Shown in pieces: positions 42,639 to 52,388 of a DNA stretch of 64,000 nucleotides. The position numbers were made by a program, and so were the translations under genes. The notes under the pieces were generated by a model. It worked only from the letters and a program-made list of their open reading frames with translations. It was not told the origin of the DNA and did no database searches. Origin of the DNA: Acidisoma sp. L85 (GTDB lineage: Bacteria > Pseudomonadota > Alphaproteobacteria > Acetobacterales > Acetobacteraceae); NCBI RefSeq assembly GCF_009765865.1, contig NZ_LMUQ01000027.1, positions 1 through 64,000 on the forward strand. Direction: 5' to 3'. Positions within the stretch are counted from its first letter, which is position 1, and the number at the start of each line of letters is the position of its first letter.

Positions 42639-43373
42639 TCATTGCGCAACCTTGGCCCGCATGATCGCGGGAAGCGCAGCCAGCATAGCGTCGACACTCG
42701 TCTCCACGAATTTCTGCACGCCAAGATGTACTGGTGACCGGTAGACCTCCCGGCGAACACCGTAATAAAAGATGCCACTGTGGAAGAGCCAGAAGGTCTC
42801 GATCTCCTCGGCTGAGATTTCGGACATGGTGCCTTCACAGAAGTTATTCTCACGGCGAACCTCGACGCAAATGCGGCGGATCAGGTGATCTTCCACGAAG
42901 GCGATCCACATGGAATTTATTGGCAGGCCCTTCAATCCGGAAAACAGATAGATACGGAGCCAGTCTGAAGAGAAAATCACGCTCGTATAGTTGATGTAAA
43001 ACTCGATCAGCCGAGCACGGAGCGGAACACTGGTGTTGCTGATCAGATCAGTCCATTCTGAGCGCCAACGGCCGACATAGACGCTTTGGTAGACCTCTCG
43101 GATCAGCTCTTCCTTGGTCGGGAAGTAGTTGAAAATCAAAGACTGCGTGACGCCCAACTGTTTCGCTAAATCGCGTGTTCCGCCTTCGAAACCGTGCTCT
43201 GCGAAGAAGGAGATCGCTCCGTCAAGGATCTGTCTTCGTCTATCTTCCGGCCGGAGCCGCCGCCGGATGCCGACAGACGATTTCACCGACACGATTGCCT
43301 TCTTTGCCATCAGAGGGTTTGTCCGCTTTTGAGTAACATTTGCGTAATCAGCATTAGGTCCGGTGCGCCGCAT
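42639..43373 (-). CDS. TetR-family transcriptional regulator
   Basis: 244 residues. Helix-turn-helix region RRRQILDGAISFFAEHGFEGGTRDLAKQLGVTQSLIFNYFPTKEELI (about 45-91) with a long, aromatic-rich C-terminal ligand domain. ATG 43373 has GGAGGG just upstream; ATG 43310 would remove 21 residues and lacks a ribosome site. It lies between two sets of oxidative genes, with matching palindromes on each side, and is the evident regulator of both directions. Confidence 0.9.
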   Translation of the reverse strand: MRRTGPNADYANVTQKRTNPLMAKKAIVSVKSSVGIRRRLRPEDRRRQILDGAISFFAEHGFEGGTRDLAKQLGVTQSLIFNYFPTKEELIREVYQSVYVGRWRSEWTDLISNTSVPLRARLIEFYINYTSVIFSSDWLRIYLFSGLKGLPINSMWIAFVEDHLIRRICVEVRRENNFCEGTMSEISAEEIETFWLFHSGIFYYGVRREVYRSPVHLGVQKFVETSVDAMLAALPAIMRAKVAQ

Positions 43374-43464
43374 TCGCCCTCCAGGCGTCGAAGCCTATGC
43401 CGATATAACCTCAATCGGGTGCCCGCAAGGCCATCGGGGGTGGCGCGAGATATATCCTCTTGAC

Positions 43465-43482
43465 ATTGATCGATCGAACAAT
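43465..43482. promoter_or_regulatory. TetR-type operator candidate, site B
   Basis: An 18-base near-palindrome, arms ATTG/CAAT around core CGATCG (43471-43476). It contains GATCGATCGAAC, the exact reverse complement of the 12-base core of site A. A TTGACA hexamer (43460-43465) abuts it, so binding would block a promoter for the cupin gene. Confidence 0.6.
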
Positions 43483-43507
43483 AAGCTGCGGATAGAGGAG
43501 AAAGCAA

Positions 43508-43966
43508 ATGTCCCACGGAGTGAATACTCCAGAATTGCGTCCTGATCCAAGCTGGGACCAGCTATTGACGGCGGAGCTCGCGCAAAGCGCCGGAAATGGC
43601 TGTGTTGGCACTGAACTTGTGTCGGAGACTGAACGCGTTAGGGTTTGGTGCCTGCGATTGCGACCGGGCCAGAGAATTGGCTTTCATCGCCATGCACTCG
43701 ACTATTTCTGGACCGTAATCTCGGATGGTGTCGCGCGCTCCCACTACAATGACGGCCGATCTGTCGAGACGACCTATCGCTCCGGGGATACCAGGGACAT
43801 GACATTTCCCTCCGGCCAGTCGATGATTCACGACCTTGAGAACATTGGCGATACCGAGCTACTTTTTACGACCGTCGAATTTCTGAAAAGCGCGAATCCG
43901 GCGCTTGCTATTCCCGACTTGGTACGCAGGTCCACCACAGTTGAACCTGCGAACGTCGTATCATGA
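43508..43966 (+). CDS. Cupin-domain protein
   Basis: 152 residues with one cupin barrel: the first motif RPGQRIGFHRHALDYFWTVISDG supplies His ligands, and the second motif is weak (FPSGQSMIHDLENIGDTELLFTTVEFL). It could be a small metal-dependent isomerase, dioxygenase-like enzyme or binding protein; the family does not fix a reaction. GAGGAG precedes the ATG. It is the first gene of the divergent transcript, 55 bases before the old-yellow-enzyme gene. Confidence 0.85.
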   Translation: MSHGVNTPELRPDPSWDQLLTAELAQSAGNGCVGTELVSETERVRVWCLRLRPGQRIGFHRHALDYFWTVISDGVARSHYNDGRSVETTYRSGDTRDMTFPSGQSMIHDLENIGDTELLFTTVEFLKSANPALAIPDLVRRSTTVEPANVVS

Positions 43967-44020
43967 GGGCTGCAATCTGAATCTATGCAGCTGAAGCTGC
44001 TCATCGGGGGAGGAGCGACT

Positions 44021-45130
44021 ATGACGGCACTTTTCGATCCCTTCGTACTGAAGGGCGTGACGCTTAAGAATCGTATTGCCGTGTCACCTATGTGTCAGTA
44101 TTCCGCGATCGATGGTGTCGTCAACGACTGGCATTATGCCCACCTTGCCGGATTAGCTCGAGGCGGTTCGGCTCTCGTGATAGTTGAAGCGACCGGGGTT
44201 TCGGGTGAGGGGCGCATCACGCCCGGCTGCGTGGGTCTTTGGAACGATCGCCAGTCCGAGGCGCTCAGGAAAGCGGTCGAGCTGATCCGGGCCGCTGGAG
44301 CCGTGCCCGGAATCCAAATTGCGCACGCGGGCAGAAAAGCGAGCGCCAACCGGCCCTGGGAAGGCGACGACCATATCCCTGAGGAAGACCCACGAGCGTG
44401 GCAGCCCATTGCACCGTCGGCTATTGCATATGGCGGCGGTTTGGCTCGCGTGCCCAGAGAGATGGCGCTCGAGGACATCGTTCGTGTGACAGGCGAATTT
44501 GTGGCGGCGGCTGAACGGGCTCGCGATATTGGTTTTGAATGGCTCGAATTGCATTTCGCGCACGGTTATCTCGGGCAAAATTTTCTATCGCCACATTCCA
44601 ATCATCGTAGCGACCTTTATGGCGGCAGTCTTTCGAACCGCAGCCGATTCCTGAACGAAATCTTGTCAGCCGTGAGAGCGGTTTGGCCGGATCACTTGCC
44701 GCTCACGGCCCGCATGGGCGTCATTGAATATGATGATCGGGAAGAGACGCTCGAGGAATCGGTTGCGGTTATTCGCGAGTTTAAGCTGCGCGGGCTCGAC
44801 CTCATTGATGTCAGCCTTGGCTTCTCCACGCCAGACGCTGAAATTCCGTTTGGCCCCAATTTCATGGCCTCTATCGCCGGCCACATACGCCGTGAGGCTG
44901 ACATCCCAACAGCCACCAGCTGGTATATCAGCGAGCCCGACGAGGCTAACGCCCTGGTTCGCGACCATCAGGTCGACCTCGTTATGCTTGCCCGCGCTCT
45001 CCTGGAAAACCATCATTGGCCTTATGCGGCGGCACGCGCGCTTGGCGTGAGTCGGCCGGCGTGGACGCTCCCCCCTGCGTATGCGCACTGGCTTGAGCGA
45101 TATCGTTCGGCAACGCCAGGCTTTCGCTAG
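44021..45130 (+). CDS. Old-yellow-enzyme family NADH:flavin oxidoreductase (YqjM/XenA type)
   Basis: 369-residue FMN TIM-barrel. YqjM-type features: Cys25 in SPMCQYSA, active-site His178 and His181 in LELHFAHGYLGQNFLSPHSNHR, and YGGSLSNRSRF. It reduces activated C=C bonds such as enones. GGAGGAG is 5 bases before ATG 44021. Together with the Baeyer-Villiger and alcohol dehydrogenase enzymes on the other strand, it fits a route in which a ring enone is saturated before ring opening. Confidence 0.9.
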   Translation: MTALFDPFVLKGVTLKNRIAVSPMCQYSAIDGVVNDWHYAHLAGLARGGSALVIVEATGVSGEGRITPGCVGLWNDRQSEALRKAVELIRAAGAVPGIQIAHAGRKASANRPWEGDDHIPEEDPRAWQPIAPSAIAYGGGLARVPREMALEDIVRVTGEFVAAAERARDIGFEWLELHFAHGYLGQNFLSPHSNHRSDLYGGSLSNRSRFLNEILSAVRAVWPDHLPLTARMGVIEYDDREETLEESVAVIREFKLRGLDLIDVSLGFSTPDAEIPFGPNFMASIAGHIRREADIPTATSWYISEPDEANALVRDHQVDLVMLARALLENHHWPYAAARALGVSRPAWTLPPAYAHWLERYRSATPGFR

Positions 45131-45854
45131 CGACCCGACTCAGTGAATCGCAGTCGCGATCCAAAATAGGGTATCATCCGATTAAAGATTTTCGGGTAAA
45201 GGTCATGGGCATGGTAAATTTTTGGGCGACGTTGCCCACATAGCCAAAGTCAAACTTGGATTATCCTCGTGTTCGACCGGTGTCAGGCATTCTCTTGACC
45301 CCACTTACGTGCGACTGCCGGCGCGCGATCTGTGTCGGGCACTTTCGGACCGGGCCGCTCCTTCAATAGGGCCATTCATTCTCGGGGATCATCTCGGTCT
45401 GGGTGGTGCGGACGTAGGTCACCGGCGTTTTCCGAAACTCTTCGGCGAATTCTCGCTCGGACCAGCTCGAGACGCGGCGGCCGCAGATAATCCCAGACGT
45501 TTTCCCTAAGGGCGTTGCGTTCACCGTAAGGTTCGTCTCGAAGAGAAAAACGACAATGATCATGAGAATGGTGGCGCGCTGCCGGGGCGGCGTCAACCTT
45601 AGCTGTCGGCCTCGGGCGAGCTGCACTAAACCCAGCGGGCGACAGCGGCTTCTGCAGGTCCGGTGACCAGCGTGCGGATTGAGAAAGCTCTACTCGGTCG
45701 ATAGCCCTACACGTCAGTTAGACCGGGAGGACTTGCCTCCCACAATGTCCTGGAAGCGGTTGAGATGGCTCCCAATTGGCCAGCCGATCCTTGTTCGTAT
45801 AGTGCAGTTTGACGATTGAGCAGGGACGAGCGGGGCACCCTCTGTTGCAACTAT
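45131..45854. other. Gap without a supported gene
   Basis: About 720 bases. An 88-codon minus-strand frame (45363-45626) contains a hydrophobic stretch (ILMIIVVFLF) and ends EMIPENEWPY, but has only a GTG start and no ribosome site, so I do not call it. ATAGGGTAT near 45167 resembles one half of the palindrome at 16092 but is not symmetrical. Confidence 0.4.
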
Positions 45855-47399
45855 TCAATACTCTACCGGCAAATCGGCCAAAAATTCAGCCGCCTGCCTT
45901 TGGATGGCGGCCTGCTTCATATCGTCCATGCGGTTGAGCGAGGCGTAGGTCATCGCCATCCTCTGATTGCCGCGCAATTCAGGCGCCTTCGCAATGATAA
46001 AGTTCCAGTAGAGGAAGTTGAAGGGACATGCCTTGGAACCCAAAGTCTGCCTGACGTCGTAGTGGCAACGGCCGCAGTAATCAGACATTCGATCAATGTA
46101 TTTGCCACTTGCCGCATAGGGCTTCGACCCGAGATAACCCCCATCAGCATAAAGGATCATACCGTGGACATTTGGCAACTCCACCCACTCATAGGCGTCG
46201 ATATAGACGGCAAGATACCAAGCCTCTACCTCGGATGGTCGGGCACCGATCAGCAAGGCGAAGTTTCCTGTCACCATCAGTCTCTGGATGTGGTGCGCAT
46301 GTGCCAGGCGCCGTGTTTGATCAACGCACTGACGCAGGCAGTTCATTTCGGTCGGGCCGCCCCAATAAATGCCGGGAAGCGCGCGATCGGCGCCAAGCCG
46401 ATTGGTGTCGGCATACCCAGGCATTTTTAGCCAGTACAGGCCACGGACATATTCGCGCCAGCCGAGAATCTGACGGATGAAGCCTTCCGCAGCATTGAGC
46501 GGAACCTGGCCACCCCGCCAGGCAGCCTCTGCTGCGTCGCAAACCGCGCGAGGGTCGAGTAATCCAGCATTCAGATAGGGCGAAAGCATTGAGTGAAACA
46601 ATCGATCTTCGCCCTGCCGCATCGCATCCTGGTAGTCGCCAAAGGATGGCAGCGAATGGGCAATGAAATGCGCGAGGGCACGTCGCGCATCGGACGCTGT
46701 CACCGCGTAGTCGAAGCCATCCAGCGTTCCGAAATTGCCAGCAAAGCGAGTTCCGACAAGAGCTAGAACCTCCTGCGTAATCGCGTCGGGTTTTACGAAG
46801 AAGGCCGGTGGCATATCTAGCCGCGCCGGCACGGGTTTACGGTTCTCTGTGTCGAAGTTCCAGCGGCCGCCCACGGGCTCGCCGTCCTGCTCCATCAGCA
46901 AGCCGGTTGCTCGCCGCATCTCACGGTAAAAAAATTCCATGCGAAGCTGGCGCTTCCCCTCCGCCCACCGACGAAAACGCGGCAGCGGACAAACGAACCG
47001 ATCATCTTCTCGGATTTCAACGGGAACACCGGCGGCCTGCTCCCACACCTGCATCGCGTCCAAGACGCGCCATTCGCCAGGATGGGTCACCACGACGGAG
47101 ACCGCCTGGTGGCGCGAAACTGCACGGGCGAGCTCTGAAGCAAAAGAGCCGCTATTGGCGGGATCAGCTAAGGTCACGTAGTCGACGCAAAATCCCTCGT
47201 TGCGCAGTTCCAACGCAAAGTGGCGCATGGCCGAAAACAGAAACGCGATCTTCTTGGGGTGATGGGGCACATAGACCGTCTCCTCCGCAACCTCCGCCAT
47301 CAAGACCATGTCGCGCGCCGGGTCAGCATCGCGAAGGGAGGAGATTTCTCGGGATAGCTGATCGCCCAGAATAAACCGCAGCGTAGGCTTTCTCTTCAT
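45855..47399 (-). CDS. phrB: Iron-sulfur bacterial cryptochrome/(6-4) photolyase
   Basis: 514 residues, matching the FeS-BCP/PhrB family rather than classical CPD photolyases. The N-terminal Rossmann-like domain starts LRFILGDQLSREISSLRDADP. The C-terminal helical FAD domain holds four Cys at 354, 442, 445 and 458 (MNCLRQC, YCGRCHY, SKACPF); their spacing is identical to the 4Fe-4S ligands I recall for Agrobacterium PhrB (350, 438, 441, 454). It repairs UV (6-4) photoproducts with blue light. The gene stands alone. Confidence 0.93.
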   Translation of the reverse strand: MKRKPTLRFILGDQLSREISSLRDADPARDMVLMAEVAEETVYVPHHPKKIAFLFSAMRHFALELRNEGFCVDYVTLADPANSGSFASELARAVSRHQAVSVVVTHPGEWRVLDAMQVWEQAAGVPVEIREDDRFVCPLPRFRRWAEGKRQLRMEFFYREMRRATGLLMEQDGEPVGGRWNFDTENRKPVPARLDMPPAFFVKPDAITQEVLALVGTRFAGNFGTLDGFDYAVTASDARRALAHFIAHSLPSFGDYQDAMRQGEDRLFHSMLSPYLNAGLLDPRAVCDAAEAAWRGGQVPLNAAEGFIRQILGWREYVRGLYWLKMPGYADTNRLGADRALPGIYWGGPTEMNCLRQCVDQTRRLAHAHHIQRLMVTGNFALLIGARPSEVEAWYLAVYIDAYEWVELPNVHGMILYADGGYLGSKPYAASGKYIDRMSDYCGRCHYDVRQTLGSKACPFNFLYWNFIIAKAPELRGNQRMAMTYASLNRMDDMKQAAIQRQAAEFLADLPVEY

Positions 47400-48043
47400 C
47401 GCTTTCCACCTCTCACCCGATAGATGGTGACCACCCGCCTAGACACAACGGCCGCCAGTAGTATCAAGGCGGCGGGACTGCTCGACCTCGGCACAGTGGC
47501 CACGGACGCGGCCCTTCCCGACGTCAACAAGGCGACGGGCAACGCCGCCTAGGCGGTGCGCGGTCGCGCGACGTCGCGCACCAGACACGCACGGGGGGAT
47601 CGGATCCTCGATTGCGTCATCTCCCTGCCTCGACAGCGTTTAGCACGACAAAGGTGAAACTCATACGTCACTGCCCTAGAGCTACTCCATCGAACGCAAG
47701 GATTGTATGTTTGTATCTAAGAGCAGCTATAGTACTCGTCTAGCCACGAAGCGCTGCTTTGTCTCGATATTCGAGCATGACTTTTCAACAACTGAAAACG
47801 GAACAAAAGTCATTTCGTCAAATGCTATTTAGTGTATCGACTTCGTCCTAAAACCTGCATAAACGTCTCCGGGTCGTCCTACTCGGATAGTTCGGCGAGG
47901 GTAAATCGGTCGAGATAGGTAGTGGGCCAATGACTGACGGTACGGAAGAGCCTGCGGCGGCCAGGCGGCGCAGGTTTAAGGTGGAAATTCGAGTCCGTTG
48001 CAAGCGCCCACATGTTTCGTCTGGATGAAAGACAGCGAACTGA
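47400..48043. other. Gene-free, partly A+T-rich gap
   Basis: No supported gene. The stretch 47690-47840 is clearly more A+T-rich than the surroundings. A short hairpin with CCTGCG/CGCAGG arms lies at 47951-47974. This could be acquired DNA together with the VirB1-like gene that follows. Confidence 0.4.
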
Positions 48044-48796
48044 ATGCTCGACAGCCTCAAAGCCTCTCTTGTCGGTCTTTTACTCGTGCTCAATGCCTCC
48101 ATGTGCCTCGCCGGGCCGATCAGCTCGCGCCAAGAGGCGGCGTTTTCGACGGCCGCAGAAACCGACACCCGCTCCGTCCTCGTGTGCGGATACACTGCCT
48201 CTGATACGTCAGTATGCACTGCCGGCCCGGCGCGGGCACCGGCGCCGATAGCCGTGACAACGGAGGACGATGCTCTTCTTCGGTGCAGTCGTACCGTGCC
48301 CGCGAGCACACTTCGCGCTGTGATCCGAATAGAGTCGGACGGGTACCCCTATGCCATTCATGTGAACGGACTGAGTGCACAGCCAATGCCCGCAAGTCGT
48401 GCTGGAGATGCCACAAGGCTTGCCCAAGCTTGGATCAAGCGCGGCTATAGGGTCGACATGGGCTTGATGCAGGTTGATAGCGCGAATCTTAGCGACCTAG
48501 GCTACTCGGTTCGCGATATGTTCGATGCATGTACGAATATCCGAGCGGGGGCGAGCATATTGACGGCTGACTATCTAGCGGCCGTGCAAACCTGGCCAGA
48601 CCCACAGACCGCCCTTCGAGCTGCACTTTCCGCCTACAACACGGGAAGCTTTTCGAAGGGTTTCTTCAATGGCTATGTCGCTAAATACTATGTAAGTAAA
48701 ACTCATTTTCCCCAACGTGAGGCGGCGTCAGACGTCGCCGATCTGCAAACCGCCGTTGCACGCAGCCGGCGGGCCCCTGATGGAAACCATCGATAA
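48044..48796 (+). CDS. VirB1-like lytic transglycosylase
   Basis: 250 residues with signal peptide (LVGLLLVLNASMCLA). The SLT domain is seen in LRAVIRIESDGYPYAIHVNG (catalytic Glu in RIES), GLMQVDSANL and ALSAYNTGSF, as in VirB1/TrbN-type enzymes that cut peptidoglycan locally for type IV secretion. No other secretion or conjugation gene is nearby, so it is an orphan. The ribosome site is weak. Confidence 0.82.
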   Translation: MLDSLKASLVGLLLVLNASMCLAGPISSRQEAAFSTAAETDTRSVLVCGYTASDTSVCTAGPARAPAPIAVTTEDDALLRCSRTVPASTLRAVIRIESDGYPYAIHVNGLSAQPMPASRAGDATRLAQAWIKRGYRVDMGLMQVDSANLSDLGYSVRDMFDACTNIRAGASILTADYLAAVQTWPDPQTALRAALSAYNTGSFSKGFFNGYVAKYYVSKTHFPQREAASDVADLQTAVARSRRAPDGNHR

Positions 48797-49543
48797 AATA
48801 TGGAACTAGCTTGTCGCGAGCCTCTGGCGCAGTGCAACTTCGCGACCGCTTCTGTTAAGAAGTCCCCGGTTGCGTCACTTCTCGGGGCAGTCAACTGGAT
48901 TCTATACCTTGTTGGTTATCGGGCGCATCTCTCTGCCAGAGCGCTGCGCAGACCTACGTTTTGCCGGTGATCCGTTGATGGCCGACGCCGCGGACGTAGT
49001 TTTCATACCAGAACGCATCGCAGTGGGTGACAAGCAAAAGATGACCGATATCGTGGCAGGTATCAATCTTCAGATTCTGGCAGCACGGCGATATAAATGA
49101 GACCATTGGCAGTGGCCAATTTCCAAAGCCTCAACTACCTGAGATCGGCGCAATTATCGCGGAGTGATTAGGCTTCGACGGCCATGCTTCGCCGGCGATC
49201 TGCATCGTGTGCGGGCCGAAGGTGCCGTCCGGTCCGCACTGGCCTGGCAAAACCTCACGCTCTTTTTCAACGCCCTGCTGTCGCCCGAAGCCTCTTCCCG
49301 CGCCGCCGACCGCCGGCGGATCCGCAATCATGACAACCGAAGGCCTCTCCGACGCATAGGCGCCAGTCACGATACGCGACAATAGCCTCCCTGCCAGAGG
49401 TTGAGTTCCAGCCGCTGGTCAACACGAGGAAGCCTTCTTACCGCGTATCGACGACGCTCAGCCGAACTAAGGCCGTAACAGCCAATTCGCCGATCTTCTC
49501 CTTAAACGCAGGATTTTATCCACCGCTCTTTGCCCTACGACTC
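48797..49543. other. Gap with an unrecognised ORF
   Basis: A 76-codon plus-strand frame (48870-49100) encodes ISLPERCADLRFAGDPLMAD and DVVFIPERIAVGDKQKMTD, which has normal protein composition but no family I can name; it may be the tail of a truncated gene. Nothing else is supported here. Confidence 0.35.
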
Positions 49544-50575
49544 TTACTTCCAGGCGATTGCAGCGCTTGCCGCCCCGGTGAGAGGGAAACTTTGTGTCGA
49601 TCGGAAGCCCGCTGAGCAGCACCAGTCATCGAACTGGGCGAACGTGTAATCGTAACCGTCCGGTGTTTCAATGAGCATGTTGAGCGACATCAGCAGGCCG
49701 CCGGAATTCGCGCGCCGCGCATCGTCGATGACATTCTCGATTGCAATCAACGCCCCCCCAAACGGCAAGGCCCCATATGCATTTTCAATAAGTAGCGTTT
49801 TTGTTGAGGTACCCCAATCGTGCAGAATGTTGCCCATTGTTATTACCTCCGCGTGAGGCAGGCCGTCGGCGAGAAAGTTGCCGCTCACGGCCGTAATCCT
49901 GTCACTCAATCCCGCATCCAGAATTTTCTGGCGCGCAAGCTCGGTTACCGCCGGAAGATCGTAAGAGATGCATTGTAGAGAAGGGTGACGCTTCGCGAGG
50001 GCAATTGACAACGCCCCGCTCGCGCCGCCAACGTCGCAGATCTTGGTGAATCGGTCGAACTCGAATGTCTCTGCTAGCACCGCGAAATTGCCACGTTGGA
50101 CACCTGCCATGGCGTCCAGGAACTCGGCGAGCCGCCGTGGATCATCATAGAGCGCCGCAAAAGCATCGTGGCCATTGCTCTGTTTTATTTCGCTTTGCGG
50201 CAAGCCCGTGCGCAAGGCTTCAGTCAAATTTCCCCAAAAATGGTAGAGCCGATTATTTGCCATTTTCAGTATGCCGCCGATATAGCCGGCACTTGCAGGA
50301 ACCAGAAACGCCGCCGTGTCGGCGGTGTTTCCGTAACGGGCGCTGGTGCCATCGCCTTCCCGGGATAACAGGCCAAGTGCCACGAGACTATCAAAGAAAT
50401 CAGCCGCACCACGCTCGTGCAGCCCAAGACGATCACGTAATTGGGATAAGCAAATTGGGCCGCCGGCAACCGTCTCGAAGACGCCGAGTTCGACTGCGCT
50501 CAACAACACCTTGGATGCAAAAAATCCCATTCCGATTTGGAGAATTTTGGAAGGGTCTGGCTTTGACTGATCCAT
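49544..50575 (-). CDS. O-methyltransferase (acetylserotonin/hydroxyindole O-methyltransferase family)
   Basis: 343 residues. An N-terminal dimerisation/winged-helix domain (ILQIGMGFFASKVLLSAVELGVFE, LGLHERGAADFFDSLVALGLL) is followed by the SAM domain: ICDVGGASGALSIALAKRHP, SYDLPAV, and the catalytic region MGNILHDWGTSTKTLLIENA with the His used as base in this family. It methylates a hydroxyl on a small, often aromatic, substrate. ATG 50575 has GGAGAG 5-6 bases upstream. No pathway partner is adjacent. Confidence 0.9.
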   Translation of the reverse strand: MDQSKPDPSKILQIGMGFFASKVLLSAVELGVFETVAGGPICLSQLRDRLGLHERGAADFFDSLVALGLLSREGDGTSARYGNTADTAAFLVPASAGYIGGILKMANNRLYHFWGNLTEALRTGLPQSEIKQSNGHDAFAALYDDPRRLAEFLDAMAGVQRGNFAVLAETFEFDRFTKICDVGGASGALSIALAKRHPSLQCISYDLPAVTELARQKILDAGLSDRITAVSGNFLADGLPHAEVITMGNILHDWGTSTKTLLIENAYGALPFGGALIAIENVIDDARRANSGGLLMSLNMLIETPDGYDYTFAQFDDWCCSAGFRSTQSFPLTGAASAAIAWK

Positions 50576-51032
50576 TCGGACTCTCCATTTTGATAGCGGA
50601 ACCGTGTTCCAGGGACCAGAAATAGTCAAGCTGTGGATCGTCAGGGCCTACAGGCCAGAGGAGCAGGTCTGAGCGTCGATACCCCTTCGCTGGGTTAGAT
50701 GGCGATCGGTAAAACCGACCGCCATAACTGACACGCCGCCGCCTTCGATAGGGAGCGGCAAACTCTCCGTTGGCGGCATGGTTCCGGTAAAAAGTGCCGC
50801 CCGTTCCCACCGCTGTCCGCGGCGTCGCCCTCATCGGTGTCTCCCCCGCCTGTCCCACAATAGTGTCTGGATATGTCCCGGGATTCGCCCACCGCATCCG
50901 TCATCGAGCACCCGGTCGCGGTGACGAGTGGCTCCTCGATGAGATCGTTGTCGCCGGCGCGAAGCATTGGCTCTGGCGTGCGGCCGACCCAGCCCCATCG
51001 GCGCGCCGCTGCTGGCGTGCTAAGGGTGGGCG
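50576..51032. other. Gap before hflX
   Basis: About 460 bases. Frames on both strands are Arg/Pro-rich shadows without ribosome sites. No repeat or RNA gene seen. Confidence 0.4.
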
Positions 51033-52388
51033 ATGGAAACTAAGCAGCCTGTGCCGCGGGCAATCCTCGTCGGCATCCAACTCGACGGCATTGACGACGT
51101 CGCGCACGAGGCGAGCCTCAACGAGCTCGGCCGGCTGGTCGAGACCCTCGGTTACGAGGTCGCAGGGTCGGTGTCGCAGAAACGCGACGGCGTTGGCGGG
51201 CTCACGGTGCTGGGCAAGGGAAAGCTCGCCGAGCTGGCCGCGATCACCGGTGGGACCGGGGTCGTGGGAGGATGGACGGCTCCCCAGAAATCGAAGGCAC
51301 GCGAGCGCTTCGAGAATGCCGAGGCCACGACGCCTAGTGCTCCCGAACCGAAACCGGACGGTGCGCGTAGGCCGGAATTCGTCATTGTCGATCACGAGAT
51401 ATCACCCAGTCAGGCGCGCAATCTCGAAAACGCCACCGGTGCGCAGGTCCTCGACAGGACGGGCGTTATCGTGGAAATCTTCCATCGCCATGCCCGCAGC
51501 CGAGAAGCCAAGCTGCAGGTAGAGATGGCACGCCTGAAATACGTGGCACCTCGACTGCGGGAGTCCGCGTCGCGCAGCGAACGCCAACGCGGGGTAGGCG
51601 CGGGTGAAAGCGACCTCGAGCTGGATCGCCGCAACATTCGCGATCGCCTGGCGGAGTTGAAAGAGGAGCTGGAACACGTGCAGCGCGATAGCGAGCAGCG
51701 TCGGACTGCACGCCGCGACCAGCTGCGCGTCGCCCTCGTGGGATACACGAATGCCGGAAAATCCTCGCTCATGCGCGCCCTGACCGGCAGCGAGGTGCTC
51801 GTTGCGGACCAGCTCTTCGCTACGCTCGACACGACGGTGCGGGCGCTCAAGCCGGAAGCGAAACCACGCGTGCTCGTCTCCGATACGGTAGGTTTCATCA
51901 AGCATCTGCCGCATGACCTCGTCGCATCATTCAAATCTACGCTCGACGAGGCGCTGGAGGCGTCGTTGCTGCTGTTCGTCGTTGATGCGTCCGATCCGAC
52001 CTACGAGGCGCAGCTCGAGGTGAGCCGCGCCGTGCTGCGGGAAATCGGCGCAGATGTCGTACCCTCCCGCCTCCTCCTCAACAAGATCGACCGGGTGGAC
52101 GAAGCGGCGCGTGCGGCGTTGATCGCCAGGCATCCGGATGCGATCCTGACTTCAGCGAAGTCGCCGGAAGACGTGGCCGCATTGCGCGAGACCATCATCG
52201 CGTTCTTCGAGGCCTCCATGGTGGAGGAGGAGCTTGCGCTGCCCTACGCCAAACAAGGGCTCCTCGGCGATGTCTACGAGGGCGCCCGGGTGCTCTCCGA
52301 GGACTATGACGTCACTGGCCGGATTTTGAAGGTGCGCGGCTTGCCAGGTGCAATTGCGCGCTTGCAACGAGCTATTGCTGGAGGATGA
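51033..52388 (+). CDS. hflX: GTPase HflX
   Basis: 451 residues. The N-terminal HflX domain (VLGKGKLAELAA; VIVDHEISPSQARNLENATGAQVLDRTGVILEIF-like region) is followed by a coiled-coil linker with ESDLELDRRNIRDRLAEL and the G domain: G1 GYTNAGKS (237-244), G3 DTVGF, G4 NKID. HflX splits stalled or stress-arrested 70S ribosomes. About 25 extra residues rich in Pro/Ala occur in the N-terminal domain (roughly 85-113). It is usually beside hfq in related genomes; here it stands alone. Confidence 0.95.
   Translation: METKQPVPRAILVGIQLDGIDDVAHEASLNELGRLVETLGYEVAGSVSQKRDGVGGLTVLGKGKLAELAAITGGTGVVGGWTAPQKSKARERFENAEATTPSAPEPKPDGARRPEFVIVDHEISPSQARNLENATGAQVLDRTGVIVEIFHRHARSREAKLQVEMARLKYVAPRLRESASRSERQRGVGAGESDLELDRRNIRDRLAELKEELEHVQRDSEQRRTARRDQLRVALVGYTNAGKSSLMRALTGSEVLVADQLFATLDTTVRALKPEAKPRVLVSDTVGFIKHLPHDLVASFKSTLDEALEASLLLFVVDASDPTYEAQLEVSRAVLREIGADVVPSRLLLNKIDRVDEAARAALIARHPDAILTSAKSPEDVAALRETIIAFFEASMVEEELALPYAKQGLLGDVYEGARVLSEDYDVTGRILKVRGLPGAIARLQRAIAGG

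Noticed and set aside
43461-43485. Strong sigma-70 promoter over TetR site B
   Set aside because: TTGACA is good but no convincing -10 hexamer occurs at the right distance, so I report only the operator.
45363-45626. 88-codon minus-strand frame with a hydrophobic segment
   Set aside because: GTG start without a ribosome site and no recognisable family.
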